From an uncultured Alistipes sp. (GTDB taxonomy: Bacteria > Bacteroidota > Bacteroidia > Bacteroidales > Rikenellaceae), in NCBI RefSeq assembly GCF_949296715.1, contig NZ_CASFQD010000041.1, positions 1 through 62,693 on the forward strand: 62,693 bases of DNA, written 5' to 3'. Position 1 is the first letter of the stretch. Each line of letters starts with the position of its first letter. Of this stretch, positions 32,006 to 41,678 are shown piece after piece. A program made the position numbers and the translations under genes. The notes beneath the pieces were generated by a model, which saw nothing but the letters and a program-made list of their open reading frames with translations, made no database searches and was not told where the DNA came from.

Positions 32006-33646
32006 ATGGAACGGTTCCGGATACTGTTGGCCGCGTGTCTCCTCGCGTTGGGGAGCGGATGCGGCCGGACCGTCCCGTCGGACGGGATTGTCGACATTGT
32101 TCCCGTTCCGGTGCGCGTGACGCCCGCGCAGGGCGTGTTCCGCCTCGGGGCTTCGACGCGCGTCTGCATCGACTCTCCGGACGAGCGCATGCGCTGCGTC
32201 GCCGGGGCGCTCGACGACGTGCTGCAACCGATTTTCGGCCGCGGGCTCGAGTGCCTTCTTCCCGCTGCCGGTGAAAAAGGAGCGGTGAATTTCCAGCTCG
32301 ACGCCTCGATGGAGCCCGACGCCTACCGCCTGACGGTGACGTCAGAACGTGTGGATATTCGTTCGGGAGCTCCCGAAGGGGCCTTCTACGCCGTGCAGAC
32401 GCTGCGGCAGCTCCTGCCGGCTGCGGCGTTCGGCGGCGGCCGCGTGCGGGCCGTCGAATTGCCCGCCGTGGAGATCGAGGACCGGCCCGCGATGGCCTAC
32501 CGCGGGCTGATGCTCGATGTGGCGCGCCACTTTTTCACGGTCGACGAGGTCAAGCAGACGATAGACCTCATGGCCATGCACAAGATGAATGTCTTTCACT
32601 GGCACCTGACCGACGACCAGGGCTGGCGGCTCGAAATCCGCAAATATCCCGAACTGACACGCATCGGCTCGGTGCGCCTGCGCACGCTCATCGGCAAGGA
32701 CCCCGGCGGCGAGTACGACGAGACGTGCCGATACGACGAGACGCCCCACGGCGGCTACTACACGCAGGAGGAGGTGCGCGAGGTGGTCGACTACGCCGCG
32801 CAGCGCTTCATTACGGTCATTCCCGAGATCGAGTTTCCGGGACATGCCGTGGCGGCGCTGGCCTCCTGTCCGTGGCTGGGCTGCACGGGCGAACAGTACG
32901 AGGTGCGCCAGACGTGGGACATCGACGACCGGGTCTTCTGCGTGGGGCGCGACTCGACGTTCCGCTTCATGGAGGAGGTGCTCGGGGAGGTGATCGAACT
33001 CTTCCCCTCGACCTATATCCATATCGGCGGCGACGAGTGCCCGACGAAGATGTGGGAGCAGTGCCCGCAGTGCCGGGCACGCATGCGCGCCGAGGGGCTC
33101 ACGAAACCCCGCCAACTGCAGGGCTATGCGACGAAGCGCATCGAGCGCTTCCTGCAGGCGCACGGCCGGCGCCTGATCGGCTGGGACGAGATTCTCGACG
33201 GCGGCGTTTCGCCGACGGCGGCCGTCATGTCGTGGCGCGGCACCGAAGGGGGCATCCGGGCGGCCCGGCAGGGCAATCCGGTCGTCATGGCCCCGACGAC
33301 GCACTGCTACCTGGACTACTACCAGACGGACGATACCGAGCACGAACCCCTGGCCTGGGGCGGCTTTCTGCCCCTTTCCAAGGTCTATGAACTCGATCCC
33401 TATGAAGGGCTCGACTCGCTTGCCCGGCGCTGCGTGCTCGGCGTGCAGGCGAATCTCTGGACCGAATACATCCCCGATTTCGCGCAGGCGCAGTACATGC
33501 TGCTGCCGCGCCTGGGTGCCGTGGCCGAGGTGGGCTGGGCTCCCGAGCGGAAGGACTACGCCGATTTCCTGCGGCGCATCTCGCGGATGAGAACCCTCTA
33601 CGGCGCTTACGGTTACATCTGTTCTCCGCATCCCTTTGCGGATTGA
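32006..33646 (+). CDS. GH20 beta-N-acetylhexosaminidase lipoprotein
   Basis: The product is 546 residues. The lipobox is LGSGC (Cys19). A GH20b-type N-terminal domain (~30-155) precedes the barrel, with RGLMLDVARHF, FHWHLTDDQGWRLEI, IPEIEFPGHA and the catalytic pair in HIGGDECPTKMWE (Asp-Glu; the Asp holds the acetamido group of the substrate). The C-terminal W of the site is seen in VQANLWTEY. It releases terminal GlcNAc or GalNAc by substrate-assisted catalysis. It starts 3 bases after the ROK stop and closes the operon; a hairpin follows. Confidence 0.95.
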   Translation: MERFRILLAACLLALGSGCGRTVPSDGIVDIVPVPVRVTPAQGVFRLGASTRVCIDSPDERMRCVAGALDDVLQPIFGRGLECLLPAAGEKGAVNFQLDASMEPDAYRLTVTSERVDIRSGAPEGAFYAVQTLRQLLPAAAFGGGRVRAVELPAVEIEDRPAMAYRGLMLDVARHFFTVDEVKQTIDLMAMHKMNVFHWHLTDDQGWRLEIRKYPELTRIGSVRLRTLIGKDPGGEYDETCRYDETPHGGYYTQEEVREVVDYAAQRFITVIPEIEFPGHAVAALASCPWLGCTGEQYEVRQTWDIDDRVFCVGRDSTFRFMEEVLGEVIELFPSTYIHIGGDECPTKMWEQCPQCRARMRAEGLTKPRQLQGYATKRIERFLQAHGRRLIGWDEILDGGVSPTAAVMSWRGTEGGIRAARQGNPVVMAPTTHCYLDYYQTDDTEHEPLAWGGFLPLSKVYELDPYEGLDSLARRCVLGVQANLWTEYIPDFAQAQYMLLPRLGAVAEVGWAPERKDYADFLRRISRMRTLYGAYGYICSPHPFAD

Positions 33647-33664
33647 CCGGCGGCCGCGGCGCGG

Positions 33665-33690
33665 CCGGGGAGGAGGCAAAACCTCCCCGG
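33665..33690 (+). terminator. Terminator of the GH92-led operon
   Basis: CCGGGGAGG pairs with CCTCCCCGG around a loop with AAAA, and TTTT follows within ten bases. Confidence 0.6.
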
Positions 33691-33766
33691 TCCCGTTTTG
33701 CGTCAAATGTGCGCAATATGAGGATATAAATACGTAAAATACGCCCAGGCTCACCATTATGTTGGA

Positions 33767-33774
33767 TAATTTTG
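33767..33774 (+). promoter_or_regulatory. Possible promoter -7 element of the first SusC/SusD operon
   Basis: TAATTTTG matches TAnnTTTG but no -33 element is seen at the right distance. The leader to 33894 would be ~115 bases. Confidence 0.35.
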
Positions 33775-33893
33775 AATATTGAAAAGTGTAAATGTTGCAA
33801 ATGCGTTACAGTCGCGGGTATAATAATTAAATAATTTAATAAATAAACCGCAATCCTTCACAACCAGATACATTAATTATTAACCTTAACTTT

Positions 33894-36800
33894 ATGGAAA
33901 TGAATTTGACTTTTTCGGGGAAGAGACGGAGGATCATCCGTTCTCTTCTGATGGGTCTGCTTTGCTGCATGCTCATTCTTCCGGCCCAGGCTCAGGACCG
34001 CGTAACGGTTTCGGGACGCCTGATCGACACCGGTCAGAATCCGCTCATCGGCGCTTCGGTCATCCAGCAGGGCACGACCAACGGTGTGACGACCGACGTG
34101 GACGGCCGTTATGAGATCGCCGTGCCGGCGGATGCCGTGCTCGAGTTCTCGTTCATCGGCTACAAGACGCAGGCCGTCTCGGTGATGAACCGCACGCAGA
34201 TCGACATCACGATGGAGGAGGATGCCATGATGATCGGCGAGGTCGTGGCCATCGGTTACGGCTCGCAGCGCAAGGAGGACCTTTCGATGGCCGTGCAGAC
34301 GGTCAAGGTCGACGAGGCGGCCCGCAGCCGTGCCTCGGACCTCGGTACGCTGCTCCAGGGCCGCATGCCCGGCGTGACGATCCAGCAGGCCGGCGGCGAC
34401 CCCATGCGCAAGGCATCGTTCTCGATCCGCGGCCGCGGATCGAAGGGTAACGACGACGATCCGACGTCGGGTGACGGCGTGCTGGTCGTTGTCGACGGTG
34501 TGCCCAATGCTCCCTACATGGTTGAGGATATCGAGACCGTGACGGTACTGAAGGATGCCGCATCGGCCGCTATCTACGGTGCTTCGGTAGGTTCGTCGGG
34601 TGTCATCCTCATCACGACGCGCCAGGCCGAATCGGGCAAGCTGCGCGTGAATGTCAACGCTTCGATCGGCGTCGAGAAGGCCATGAACCTGCCGACGATG
34701 CTCAACGCACAGCAGTACTGCGACGTATGGGCCAAGGCCGTGGAGAACTCCACGAACGGTTCGCTGCCCAACCTGGCCAACCCGGCCGTCTATGCGGGCG
34801 CCAACATCACGCGCACGAACTGGCTCGACGAAATCTTCCGCGCCGGCATGACGCAGCACTACGGTATCTCGCTCAGCGGTGGTACGGAGCGCCTCTCGTC
34901 GGTACTGTCGGTGACCTATGACAAGAAGGAGGGTACGATCATCAATACCTGGAGCGAGTCGCTGGGCGCCAAGCTCTCGACGGACTTCAAGCCCGTGAAG
35001 TGGCTGAAGGTCTCCGAGCGCGTGTCGTTCGAGTATCTCGACGGCCAGGGCAATGTCAACCGCTCGCACACGGGCCCGATCCTCGGCGCCCTCTGGTTCC
35101 CCGCTTCGGCTTCGGTCTATGACCGCGACGCCGACGGCAAGATCATCTACGGCGACAACGGCAAACCCAAATGGGGCGGCATCGCCTCGACGGCCGACAT
35201 GGCTGCCGGCGTCGTGGGCCCGAACATCGTGAACCCCGTCGCCCAGCTCGAGACGATGCACAGCCGCGCCCCGCAGATGCGTTTCTTCTCGACGACCTCG
35301 TTCGAGGTGAAGCCCGTCCGCGGCCTGACCCTCAAGTCGGACTTCACGGCCGACCTCGACATCCTCGAGACCGACGCCTTCACGCCGGTGATCGACGTGC
35401 CGGGCGGCTCGACGACGACGCTGCGCGAGCAGGAGCAGACCCGCACGTTCCACTACCTGTGGGAGACGACGGCCACCTACGCCGAAGTCTTCGGCAAGCA
35501 CCACATCTCGGCGATGGCCGGCTTTACGACCGACTACAAGAAGCTGCGCGTATACGACTTCCGCACGCAGAACTATCCGACCGACACGTGGGACAAGTAT
35601 CAGGACCTCTGGCAGAACTCCGAGTGGTACCGCAACCCGACCGAGAACTACAACGAATATGCGATGGTTTCGTTCCTCGCCCGTCTGGGTTACTCGTTCG
35701 ACAACCGCTACTTCCTGACGGCCAGCATCCGTCGCGACGCCGCCTCGAAACTGCCTCCCACGAAGAACTACGACTGGTTCCCCGCCGTATCCGCCGCGTG
35801 GAAGCTCTCTTCGGAAAAGTTCTTCGCCAATTCGTCGCTGAGCAAGGTCTTCGACCTGGTGAAGCTCCGTGCCGGCTGGGGTATGGTCGGTAACGTGGAC
35901 CTCTACCCGAACACCTCGTCGGTGGATGTGCCCTGGTCGATCTATCCCGACGGCTCGCTCATCGGCGGCAACACGGTCTACGGCGGCTACTACGACACGA
36001 TCGCCAACCCCGGCGCCACGTGGGAGACGACCGTACAGACGAGTGCCGGTATCGACCTGACGCTGTTCAACAACTCGCTCGACGTGACGATCGACTACTA
36101 TGACAAGGAGACGCGCGACCTGGTAGACTACGTGCCGACGCCCCCGCAGATGGGTGTGACCACCTCGCCGATGGGCAACATGGGCCGTGTGACCAACCGC
36201 GGTTGGGAGTTCTCGGTGGCCTACCACAACACTGCCGCCCAGGGCAAGCTCGACTACAACGTCTGGGGCAGCTTCTCGACCAACAAGAGCAACGTCGAGG
36301 AGTACGGTTCGCAGCCGCTCGTGCGTCACAACAACCCCAACATCAACAGCACGCCGATTCTCTACTCGGGTGTGGGACATCCCTGGTACTCCTATTATAT
36401 CTACCGTACCGACGGCATCTTCCGTTCGCAGGAGGAGATCGACCGCTACGTAAGCAAGAACGCCGAGACGGGCGAGGTGACGCAGGTGCAGCCCAATGCC
36501 AAGGTCGGCGACCTGAAGTTCGTCGATACGAACGGCGACGGCGTTATCACGGACGACGACAAGGTGCTGACGGGCTGCTATACGCCCAAGCAGACCTTCT
36601 CGTTCGGAGGCTCGCTCAACTGGAAGGGCTTTGACTTCAGCTTCATGTTCCAGGGCGTCGCCGGCAACTACATCTACAACGGTACGAAGCAGATGGCCAT
36701 GAACGGACGTCAGGACTACGGCAACCTCATCAGCGACGTCTTCGACACGTGGGACTTCAATCCTTCGTCGAGCAAGTACCCGCGTCTGGGTATCTCGGAG

Positions 36801-37079
36801 GACGACAACGGCAACTACACGAAGTTCTCGGACATCTTCCTCGAGAAGGGCGACTACCTGCGTCTGAAGAACATCACGCTGGGTTATACGCTCCCGAAGC
36901 ACATCGCCCGCTACGTGGGTCTGAAGAACGGTTCGCTGCGCGTCTATGTCAGCATCGACAACGTCGCCACGATCACGGGTTATTCGGGTATCGACCCCGA
37001 GGTGGGCAACTACGGTCTGGATGCCGGTGTCTATCCGTCGTCGCGTTTCTTCAACTTCGGTGTAAACCTCAACTTCTAA
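33894..37079 (+). CDS. SusC/RagA-like TonB-dependent outer-membrane transporter (first pair)
   Basis: The product is 1061 residues. After the signal peptide (LPAQAQD) comes a carboxypeptidase-D-regulatory-like domain (VTVSGRLIDTGQNPLIGASV), the TonB-box region EVVAIGYGSQRKEDL, the plug (GRMPGVTIQQAGG, VVVDGVPNAP, VLKDAASAAIYG) and a C-terminal beta barrel ending RFFNFGVNLNF. There is no extra N-terminal STN domain, so no anti-sigma signalling. It imports oligosaccharides bound by the SusD partner. The next gene starts 12 bases after the stop. ATG 33900 is an alternative start. Confidence 0.95.
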   Translation: MEMNLTFSGKRRRIIRSLLMGLLCCMLILPAQAQDRVTVSGRLIDTGQNPLIGASVIQQGTTNGVTTDVDGRYEIAVPADAVLEFSFIGYKTQAVSVMNRTQIDITMEEDAMMIGEVVAIGYGSQRKEDLSMAVQTVKVDEAARSRASDLGTLLQGRMPGVTIQQAGGDPMRKASFSIRGRGSKGNDDDPTSGDGVLVVVDGVPNAPYMVEDIETVTVLKDAASAAIYGASVGSSGVILITTRQAESGKLRVNVNASIGVEKAMNLPTMLNAQQYCDVWAKAVENSTNGSLPNLANPAVYAGANITRTNWLDEIFRAGMTQHYGISLSGGTERLSSVLSVTYDKKEGTIINTWSESLGAKLSTDFKPVKWLKVSERVSFEYLDGQGNVNRSHTGPILGALWFPASASVYDRDADGKIIYGDNGKPKWGGIASTADMAAGVVGPNIVNPVAQLETMHSRAPQMRFFSTTSFEVKPVRGLTLKSDFTADLDILETDAFTPVIDVPGGSTTTLREQEQTRTFHYLWETTATYAEVFGKHHISAMAGFTTDYKKLRVYDFRTQNYPTDTWDKYQDLWQNSEWYRNPTENYNEYAMVSFLARLGYSFDNRYFLTASIRRDAASKLPPTKNYDWFPAVSAAWKLSSEKFFANSSLSKVFDLVKLRAGWGMVGNVDLYPNTSSVDVPWSIYPDGSLIGGNTVYGGYYDTIANPGATWETTVQTSAGIDLTLFNNSLDVTIDYYDKETRDLVDYVPTPPQMGVTTSPMGNMGRVTNRGWEFSVAYHNTAAQGKLDYNVWGSFSTNKSNVEEYGSQPLVRHNNPNINSTPILYSGVGHPWYSYYIYRTDGIFRSQEEIDRYVSKNAETGEVTQVQPNAKVGDLKFVDTNGDGVITDDDKVLTGCYTPKQTFSFGGSLNWKGFDFSFMFQGVAGNYIYNGTKQMAMNGRQDYGNLISDVFDTWDFNPSSSKYPRLGISEDDNGNYTKFSDIFLEKGDYLRLKNITLGYTLPKHIARYVGLKNGSLRVYVSIDNVATITGYSGIDPEVGNYGLDAGVYPSSRFFNFGVNLNF

Positions 37080-37091
37080 AACCTAACGACC

Positions 37092-38750
37092 ATGAAAAAG
37101 ATATTATTCAGCATTTGCCTGGCCGTCAGCGCTCTTGCCATGTCGGGGTGCGCCGATTTCCTGGATCGGGAATCCTACGGCAAGGATGAGACGTGGCAGT
37201 CGAAAGAGGACGTCATGCAGGCCATCTACGGTCTCTACCATTTCGTGTCGCCCTACTGGAGCGAGGAGATCTGCGGCCGCGGCCACATGTGGCTCGAGTG
37301 CGCCAGCGACAATATCCTCATCGGCCGCGACCGTGCGTCGGTGGACGAAATCCGCGAGTTCCGCATGTCGCCCTCGAACAGCAACGACGTGTCGCGTGTC
37401 TGGGAGGTGATGTACCAGAACGTGGCCAAGGCCAACAACATTATCAAGCTCGTGCCCGACATGTCGTTCGATCAGGCATTCAAGGATCAGGCGCTCGGTA
37501 CGGCACTCTTCTTCCGCGGCTTCTCGATGCTGTGGATGGTTCCCTACTACGGTGACGATACGAACGGCGGTATTCCGATCATTACGGAGAAGACGGCTAC
37601 CGAGGACATCGACTCTCCGCGTCCGTCGCACGTGCTGCAGAACTACGACCAGATCATTGCCGACTTCCGCGAGGCGGGCAACAAGCTGCCGTACCTCTCG
37701 GAACTGCCGGCCGACCAGATCGGTCTCCCGCACAAGGCTGCCGCCTGGGCCTATGCCGCCCGTGCCGCCCTCTACGCCTCGATGTACGACGCAAAGTACT
37801 ACGACATCGTGATCGAGATGTGCGACAAGGTGATGAACATGACCGGCGCCGACAAGCGCGCGCTCTACATCGACCCGAACAACAAACTGAATTCCTACCG
37901 CAACCTCTGGACGTCGGACCAGAACCACTCGTGCGAGTACATCTTCTCGCTCGAGGGCAGCACGACGAACGGTGCCCGCTACCACGGCGTGACGTTCCAG
38001 AACGCCGGCTGGGGCTACTACAATACGTGGGGCTACTATACGCCGAGCCTCGAGCTCTACAAGGCTTTCGAGGAGGGCGACCAGCGTCGCGACGTGACGA
38101 TCCTCTACCCGGGCCAGTCGTTCGAGTTCATGGGTTGGTCGTGGGTCTTCGCCGGCTATTCGCCCGACGGTTCGGCCCTGGAGATCTCCTGGAGCGGCAG
38201 CAACCACATTTCGGCCGGTATGCTCATGCGCAAGTTCCTCTCGCCGTGGGAGCGTTCGTCGAGCCGTCCCGAGGATGCAAACTACTATGCTGAGGTGACG
38301 CAGTTGCGTGACAAGCTCTGGAATTCGCTTAACGTAAGCCTGATGCGCTATGCCGACGTGATGCTGATGAAGGCCGAGGCGCTGATCTGGACTCAGGGTG
38401 AGGGCAATGCCGAGGCCAAGGAGCTCATCAACGACATCCGCGACCGTGCCGGTCTGCCGCGCAACAGTCAGGCCACGAAGGCTCAGCTCCAGAACGAGCG
38501 CCGTTGCGAGCTGGCCTTCGAGTTCCAGCCCAGCCGTTTCATCGACGTGGTGCGCTGGGGTCTGGGTCCCGAGCTGCTGACCAAGCCGCTGCACAGCGTC
38601 ATCTCGAAGGGTGTCGACGGCAAGATCGTTACCGAGGAAAGGGAGGTCTACCCGGCCCGCACGTTCAATCCGACCTACAACAAGGTGTTCCCGATTCCGG
38701 AGCGCGCCTTCACGGGTACGGTGAACCTGAAGCAGAACAAGGGTTATTAA
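37092..38750 (+). CDS. SusD/RagB-like surface glycan-binding lipoprotein (first pair)
   Basis: The product is 552 residues. The lipobox is AMSGC (Cys20), directly followed by the family opening ADFLDRESYG. The TPR-like helices of the SusD fold are seen, with RGFSMLWMVPYYGD and the C-terminal LMKAEALIWTQGEGNAEAK, NDIRDRAGLPR and the end FPIPERAFTGTVNLKQNKGY, typical of RagB/SusD. It sits as the lid on the SusC barrel and delivers glycan. It is in an operon with the SusC, an EEP protein and a lipoprotein. Confidence 0.95.
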   Translation: MKKILFSICLAVSALAMSGCADFLDRESYGKDETWQSKEDVMQAIYGLYHFVSPYWSEEICGRGHMWLECASDNILIGRDRASVDEIREFRMSPSNSNDVSRVWEVMYQNVAKANNIIKLVPDMSFDQAFKDQALGTALFFRGFSMLWMVPYYGDDTNGGIPIITEKTATEDIDSPRPSHVLQNYDQIIADFREAGNKLPYLSELPADQIGLPHKAAAWAYAARAALYASMYDAKYYDIVIEMCDKVMNMTGADKRALYIDPNNKLNSYRNLWTSDQNHSCEYIFSLEGSTTNGARYHGVTFQNAGWGYYNTWGYYTPSLELYKAFEEGDQRRDVTILYPGQSFEFMGWSWVFAGYSPDGSALEISWSGSNHISAGMLMRKFLSPWERSSSRPEDANYYAEVTQLRDKLWNSLNVSLMRYADVMLMKAEALIWTQGEGNAEAKELINDIRDRAGLPRNSQATKAQLQNERRCELAFEFQPSRFIDVVRWGLGPELLTKPLHSVISKGVDGKIVTEEREVYPARTFNPTYNKVFPIPERAFTGTVNLKQNKGY

Positions 38751-38772
38751 CCGATTGTAAATCAGTCAAGCC

Positions 38773-39591
38773 ATGAAAATAAGCAAATATATTTTGGGCG
38801 CCGCCCTCTTTGCCGGGCTTTTCTTCCCGCTGGCGGAGGCCGAGGCGCAGGATGTGAAACTCAAGTGCATGGAGTGGAACATCAAGGCGTTGGAATACCG
38901 CGGCAACAGCAACGTCTCGAAGGACATCAGCCTCTTCGTGACGGAGATCAAGAACCAGAAGGCCGACATCGTCTGCTTCAACGAGTTCGAGACGCTGACC
39001 GGTGCGATGTACATGAAGGAGAAGGCTACGGAGTTTGCCAAGGAGCTGGGCATGTATCCCTTCTTCATCCACTCCTACGACAAGGATTCGGGCTTCTACG
39101 GCAACGTGATCCTCTCGAAGTATCCGATCGTCAACTCGGGCCGCGTGCTGCTGGGCATGTTCACGGGCGCCGACCAGCGTTCGGCCGGCTGGGCCGACAT
39201 CCTCGTCCCGACGGATGCCAACCCGACGGGTGTGAAGGTCCGCATCGTCTGCACGCACCTCGACGCCTTCGGCGGTGACGAAACCTGCTACGAGCAGGCC
39301 AAGGAGGTGATCGCACAGGTGATCGAACCGGCCGTGGCCGAGGGTACGCCGGTGATCCTGATGGGCGACATGAACTGCGGTCCCAGCTCGCCGGCCATTG
39401 CCGAGTACGAGAAGACGGGCAAGCGCCTGTGCAACAACAACGGCACGTTCGGCGGCAGCAAGCTCGACTACTTCATCGGCTTCCCGCAGGGCAGCTGGAG
39501 CTGTTCGGACTTCCAGGTGCTCAATTCCTCCACGTTCTACGATCTTTCCGACCACTACTCGATCTCGGGTACGGCCGTGCTGAACAAATAG
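38773..39591 (+). CDS. Second EEP-fold phosphoesterase, secreted
   Basis: The product is 272 residues with a signal peptide (EAEAQD) and no lipobox cysteine, so it is probably periplasmic. The EEP set is present: CMEWNIKALE, CFNEFET, GNVILSKYPI, VCTHLDAFGG, LMGDMNCGPSSPA and SDHYSIS. It differs clearly from the 25719 gene. It lies 22 bases after SusD in the same operon. Being co-transcribed with a glycan importer, it is expected to act on phosphate carried by the imported glycan or a lipid part of it. No metal or substrate residues beyond the common core can be assigned. Confidence 0.83.
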   Translation: MKISKYILGAALFAGLFFPLAEAEAQDVKLKCMEWNIKALEYRGNSNVSKDISLFVTEIKNQKADIVCFNEFETLTGAMYMKEKATEFAKELGMYPFFIHSYDKDSGFYGNVILSKYPIVNSGRVLLGMFTGADQRSAGWADILVPTDANPTGVKVRIVCTHLDAFGGDETCYEQAKEVIAQVIEPAVAEGTPVILMGDMNCGPSSPAIAEYEKTGKRLCNNNGTFGGSKLDYFIGFPQGSWSCSDFQVLNSSTFYDLSDHYSISGTAVLNK

Positions 39592-39623
39592 CATCCTGTT
39601 GAACCGAAAAAATCACGAAAACG

Positions 39624-40463
39624 ATGAAAACAGTTAAAAGATATCTTCCGGTTTTCCTCTCCTTCGTTGCGGCCGCATCGCTTTTCGCGGGCTGTAACAA
39701 CGGACTGGACGAGTATCCTTCGGATGCGCCGATTCCCGCTCCGTCGGACAAGTTCACGACGACCGTGCAGTTCGTCTCCTCGCTCGACGGCAACGCCTTC
39801 GGGAGCAGCTATACGGCCTTCAACGAATATCTGGCAAACCTCGGCGGCGAGAAGCCGTGGATGACGATCCTCGACCGTGCCGACAACGGCAACCTCTCCG
39901 CCGCCATGACGGGTGCGTTCGATGCGACGCGCTGGACGGCCTTTGCCTTCAACAAGATCGAGAACAAGACCTCGTACCAGGGCAGCATGCTCTATTTCAA
40001 CAGCTGCATCACGGGTGCGACGGGCCGTCCCTCGGGTGAGGGATGCTACGTCACGCAGGTGAAGACGGCGCTGAACGGTATCCGCACGGACAAGGACGAG
40101 AACGGCGAGGTAACGGGTACGACCGACGTGTCGTTCGAAGTGGAGTTCCTGACGGCCCGCTTCGAGACCGCCGAGCAGCTTTCGGCCTTCGGCGGCAAGA
40201 ACGGCGTGCTGCGCTCGTTCTACAACGAGTCGATGCCGGTGCTGATGATCGGTACGGTGAAGAACGACCTTCTTTCGCAGCTCCGCTCGGCTGCCGAGTC
40301 GGCTGCCGGAAGCTACGCCTTCAAGGTCTACGAAGTGGCTGCCGGTTCGCAGTATACGATCTTCATGCTGACCGAGGAGCGCTTCTGGGGCCTGATGGAC
40401 AACGTCGAGAAACAGCCGCTTACCGGAAACGTCAATGTGTACAATATCGGCGTGATGTGGTAG
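39624..40463 (+). CDS. Lipoprotein of unknown function, candidate surface glycan-binding protein
   Basis: The product is 279 residues. The lipobox is LFAGC (Cys24) followed by NNGLDEYPSD, an acidic stretch fitting surface export. I recognise no domain; the body has aromatic-rich strands (FNEYLANLGGEKPWMTIL, ERFWGLMDNVEK). It is the last gene of the operon with SusC/SusD. Such genes in loci of this kind often encode SusE/F-like surface binding proteins, which is an inference from place alone. A terminator follows at 40489. Confidence 0.6.
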   Translation: MKTVKRYLPVFLSFVAAASLFAGCNNGLDEYPSDAPIPAPSDKFTTTVQFVSSLDGNAFGSSYTAFNEYLANLGGEKPWMTILDRADNGNLSAAMTGAFDATRWTAFAFNKIENKTSYQGSMLYFNSCITGATGRPSGEGCYVTQVKTALNGIRTDKDENGEVTGTTDVSFEVEFLTARFETAEQLSAFGGKNGVLRSFYNESMPVLMIGTVKNDLLSQLRSAAESAAGSYAFKVYEVAAGSQYTIFMLTEERFWGLMDNVEKQPLTGNVNVYNIGVMW

Positions 40464-40488
40464 GCACGTGAAGTTGGGTGTGTGAGAG

Positions 40489-40518
40489 GGCGGCGCTCCT
40501 GCGGGGCGCCGCCTGTTT
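40489..40518 (+). terminator. Terminator of the first SusC/SusD operon
   Basis: GGCGGCGC pairs with GCGCCGCC across a short loop, followed within two bases by TTTT. Confidence 0.75.
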
Positions 40519-40664
40519 TGTCTCCGTGCGGTTCGCTGCCGATGCGCCCCTGCGCTGCGGATTTCTGCCTGCGTGCGTTGCAGGATGCAATATTCCGTAT
40601 TCCCGATACAACCCATGCAACACTCCGTTTGAGCGGGGCGCGGCAAAGAAATCTCGGGGAACGC
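40519..40664. other. Intergenic stretch upstream of the GntR promoter
   Basis: No recognisable gene; the following 180 bases (40665-40846) hold the promoter, two palindromes and the leader of the regulator gene. Confidence 0.5.
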
Positions 40665-40695
40665 TTGCTATTTCGGCGGAAAAATAGTATGTTTG
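40665..40695 (+). promoter_or_regulatory. Promoter of the GntR/UTRA gene
   Basis: TTG (40665-40667), 20 bases, TATGTTTG (40688-40695). The leader to the start codon is ~145 bases. Confidence 0.75.
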
Positions 40696-40701
40696 TACAT
40701 A
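40688..40701. promoter_or_regulatory. Operator candidate TATGT-N4-ACATA at the GntR promoter
   Basis: TATGT-TTGT-ACATA is a perfect palindrome that contains the -7 element. The same 5-4-5 palindrome lies at 41723-41736 in front of the isomerase operon. GntR-family proteins bind short palindromes of this type. Confidence 0.6.
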
Positions 40702-40790
40702 TTCATTTTCCCGTTTGCGGCGCGATGCTGCGGGTGGTAAGGCGCAGATTTCTGAATGACAGCATGTTGTGTCGTGACGGGTTCTTTCGG

Positions 40791-40814
40791 AACATACATG
40801 CACGAGCGTATGTT
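40791..40814. promoter_or_regulatory. Second inverted repeat in the GntR leader
   Basis: AACATAC (40791-40797) and GTATGTT (40808-40814) are perfect inverted halves, 10 bases apart. The halves share the words of the operator above, inverted. Confidence 0.4.
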
Positions 40815-40846
40815 TCGGCGGGATGGGATTTTGTCCGGATATACAT

Positions 40847-41578
40847 ATGAGTGAGACGAAAGAAAATAAACCGTTGCATGTGTTGGCGGAGGAGGCGATC
40901 AAGAAGATGATCCTGCTGCCCGAATACCAGAACGGCAAACTGCTGCCCAACGAGATCGAACTGGCGCAGAGCCTTCACATTTCACGCAATACGCTGCGCC
41001 AGGCCATCAACAAGATGGTCTTCGAGGGGCTGCTCTGCCGCCGCAAGGGCTACGGCACCTGGGTAGCGAAGAAGACCATCACGGGCGGCGTGAAGAACTG
41101 GTTGAGCTTCTCGCAGGAGATGCAGCGCCTGGGCATCAAGATCAAGAACTACGAGCTGCATGTCTCGATAGAGTATCCCGACGAGAAGGCGCGGCGCTTC
41201 TTCGGCCTGGAGGAGGAGTCGTCGGCCGGCACGCTCTGCCTGAAGCTGGAGCGGGTCCGCGGCCATGCCGAGTATCCCTTCGTGGTCTTCATCTCCTATT
41301 TCAATCCGCGTTTCCCGATCGGCAGCGACGACAACTTCTCGATGCCGCTTTACGAACTGCTTGAAACCAAGTACAATATCGTCGTGCACACCTCCGTCGA
41401 GGAGATTTCGGCGCGGCTGGCCGGCAAGCGCATCGCCACGAAGCTGCGCATCTCGGAGAACGATCCGATTCTCATCCGCCGGCGCTACGTTTACGATATC
41501 AAGGGGGTCCCCGTGGAGTACAATGTCGGCTATTACCGCGCCGACAGTTTCACCTATACGATTACGGCCGAGCGGTAG
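40847..41578 (+). CDS. GntR-family regulator with UTRA sugar-binding domain
   Basis: The product is 243 residues from ATG 40847. The winged helix-turn-helix (~10-75) shows GKLLPNEIELAQSLHISRN and TLRQAINKMVFEGLLCRRKG, with GYGTWVA as the wing. The UTRA domain follows (~95-235), with FPFVV-like core EYPFVVFISYFNPRF and the end PVEYNVGYYRADSFTYTI. UTRA domains bind phosphorylated sugars or related ligands. Likely ligand is a mannose-derived phosphate given the next operon, and likely targets are its own promoter and that of the isomerase operon, which share a palindrome. It has its own promoter and terminator, so it is a separate unit. Confidence 0.9.
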   Translation: MSETKENKPLHVLAEEAIKKMILLPEYQNGKLLPNEIELAQSLHISRNTLRQAINKMVFEGLLCRRKGYGTWVAKKTITGGVKNWLSFSQEMQRLGIKIKNYELHVSIEYPDEKARRFFGLEEESSAGTLCLKLERVRGHAEYPFVVFISYFNPRFPIGSDDNFSMPLYELLETKYNIVVHTSVEEISARLAGKRIATKLRISENDPILIRRRYVYDIKGVPVEYNVGYYRADSFTYTITAER

Positions 41579-41616
41579 CGGCGGCCGGCCCGTTTGCGGG
41601 CTTTTTGCCCTGTTTT

Positions 41617-41649
41617 AGTCGGAAAAGAATCTCTTTTCCGACTTTTTTT
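41617..41649 (+). terminator. Terminator of the GntR gene
   Basis: AGTCGGAAAAGA (41617-41628) pairs perfectly with TCTTTTCCGACT (41632-41643), followed by seven T. Confidence 0.92.
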
Positions 41650-41678
41650 GTGATTTTTTCCAAAAAAGGTGCAAAATA

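Noticed and set aside
33873..36902. 1009-residue reverse-strand frame opposite the first SusC
   Set aside because: Shadow of a certain SusC gene; composition full of Arg, Val and His without any domain.
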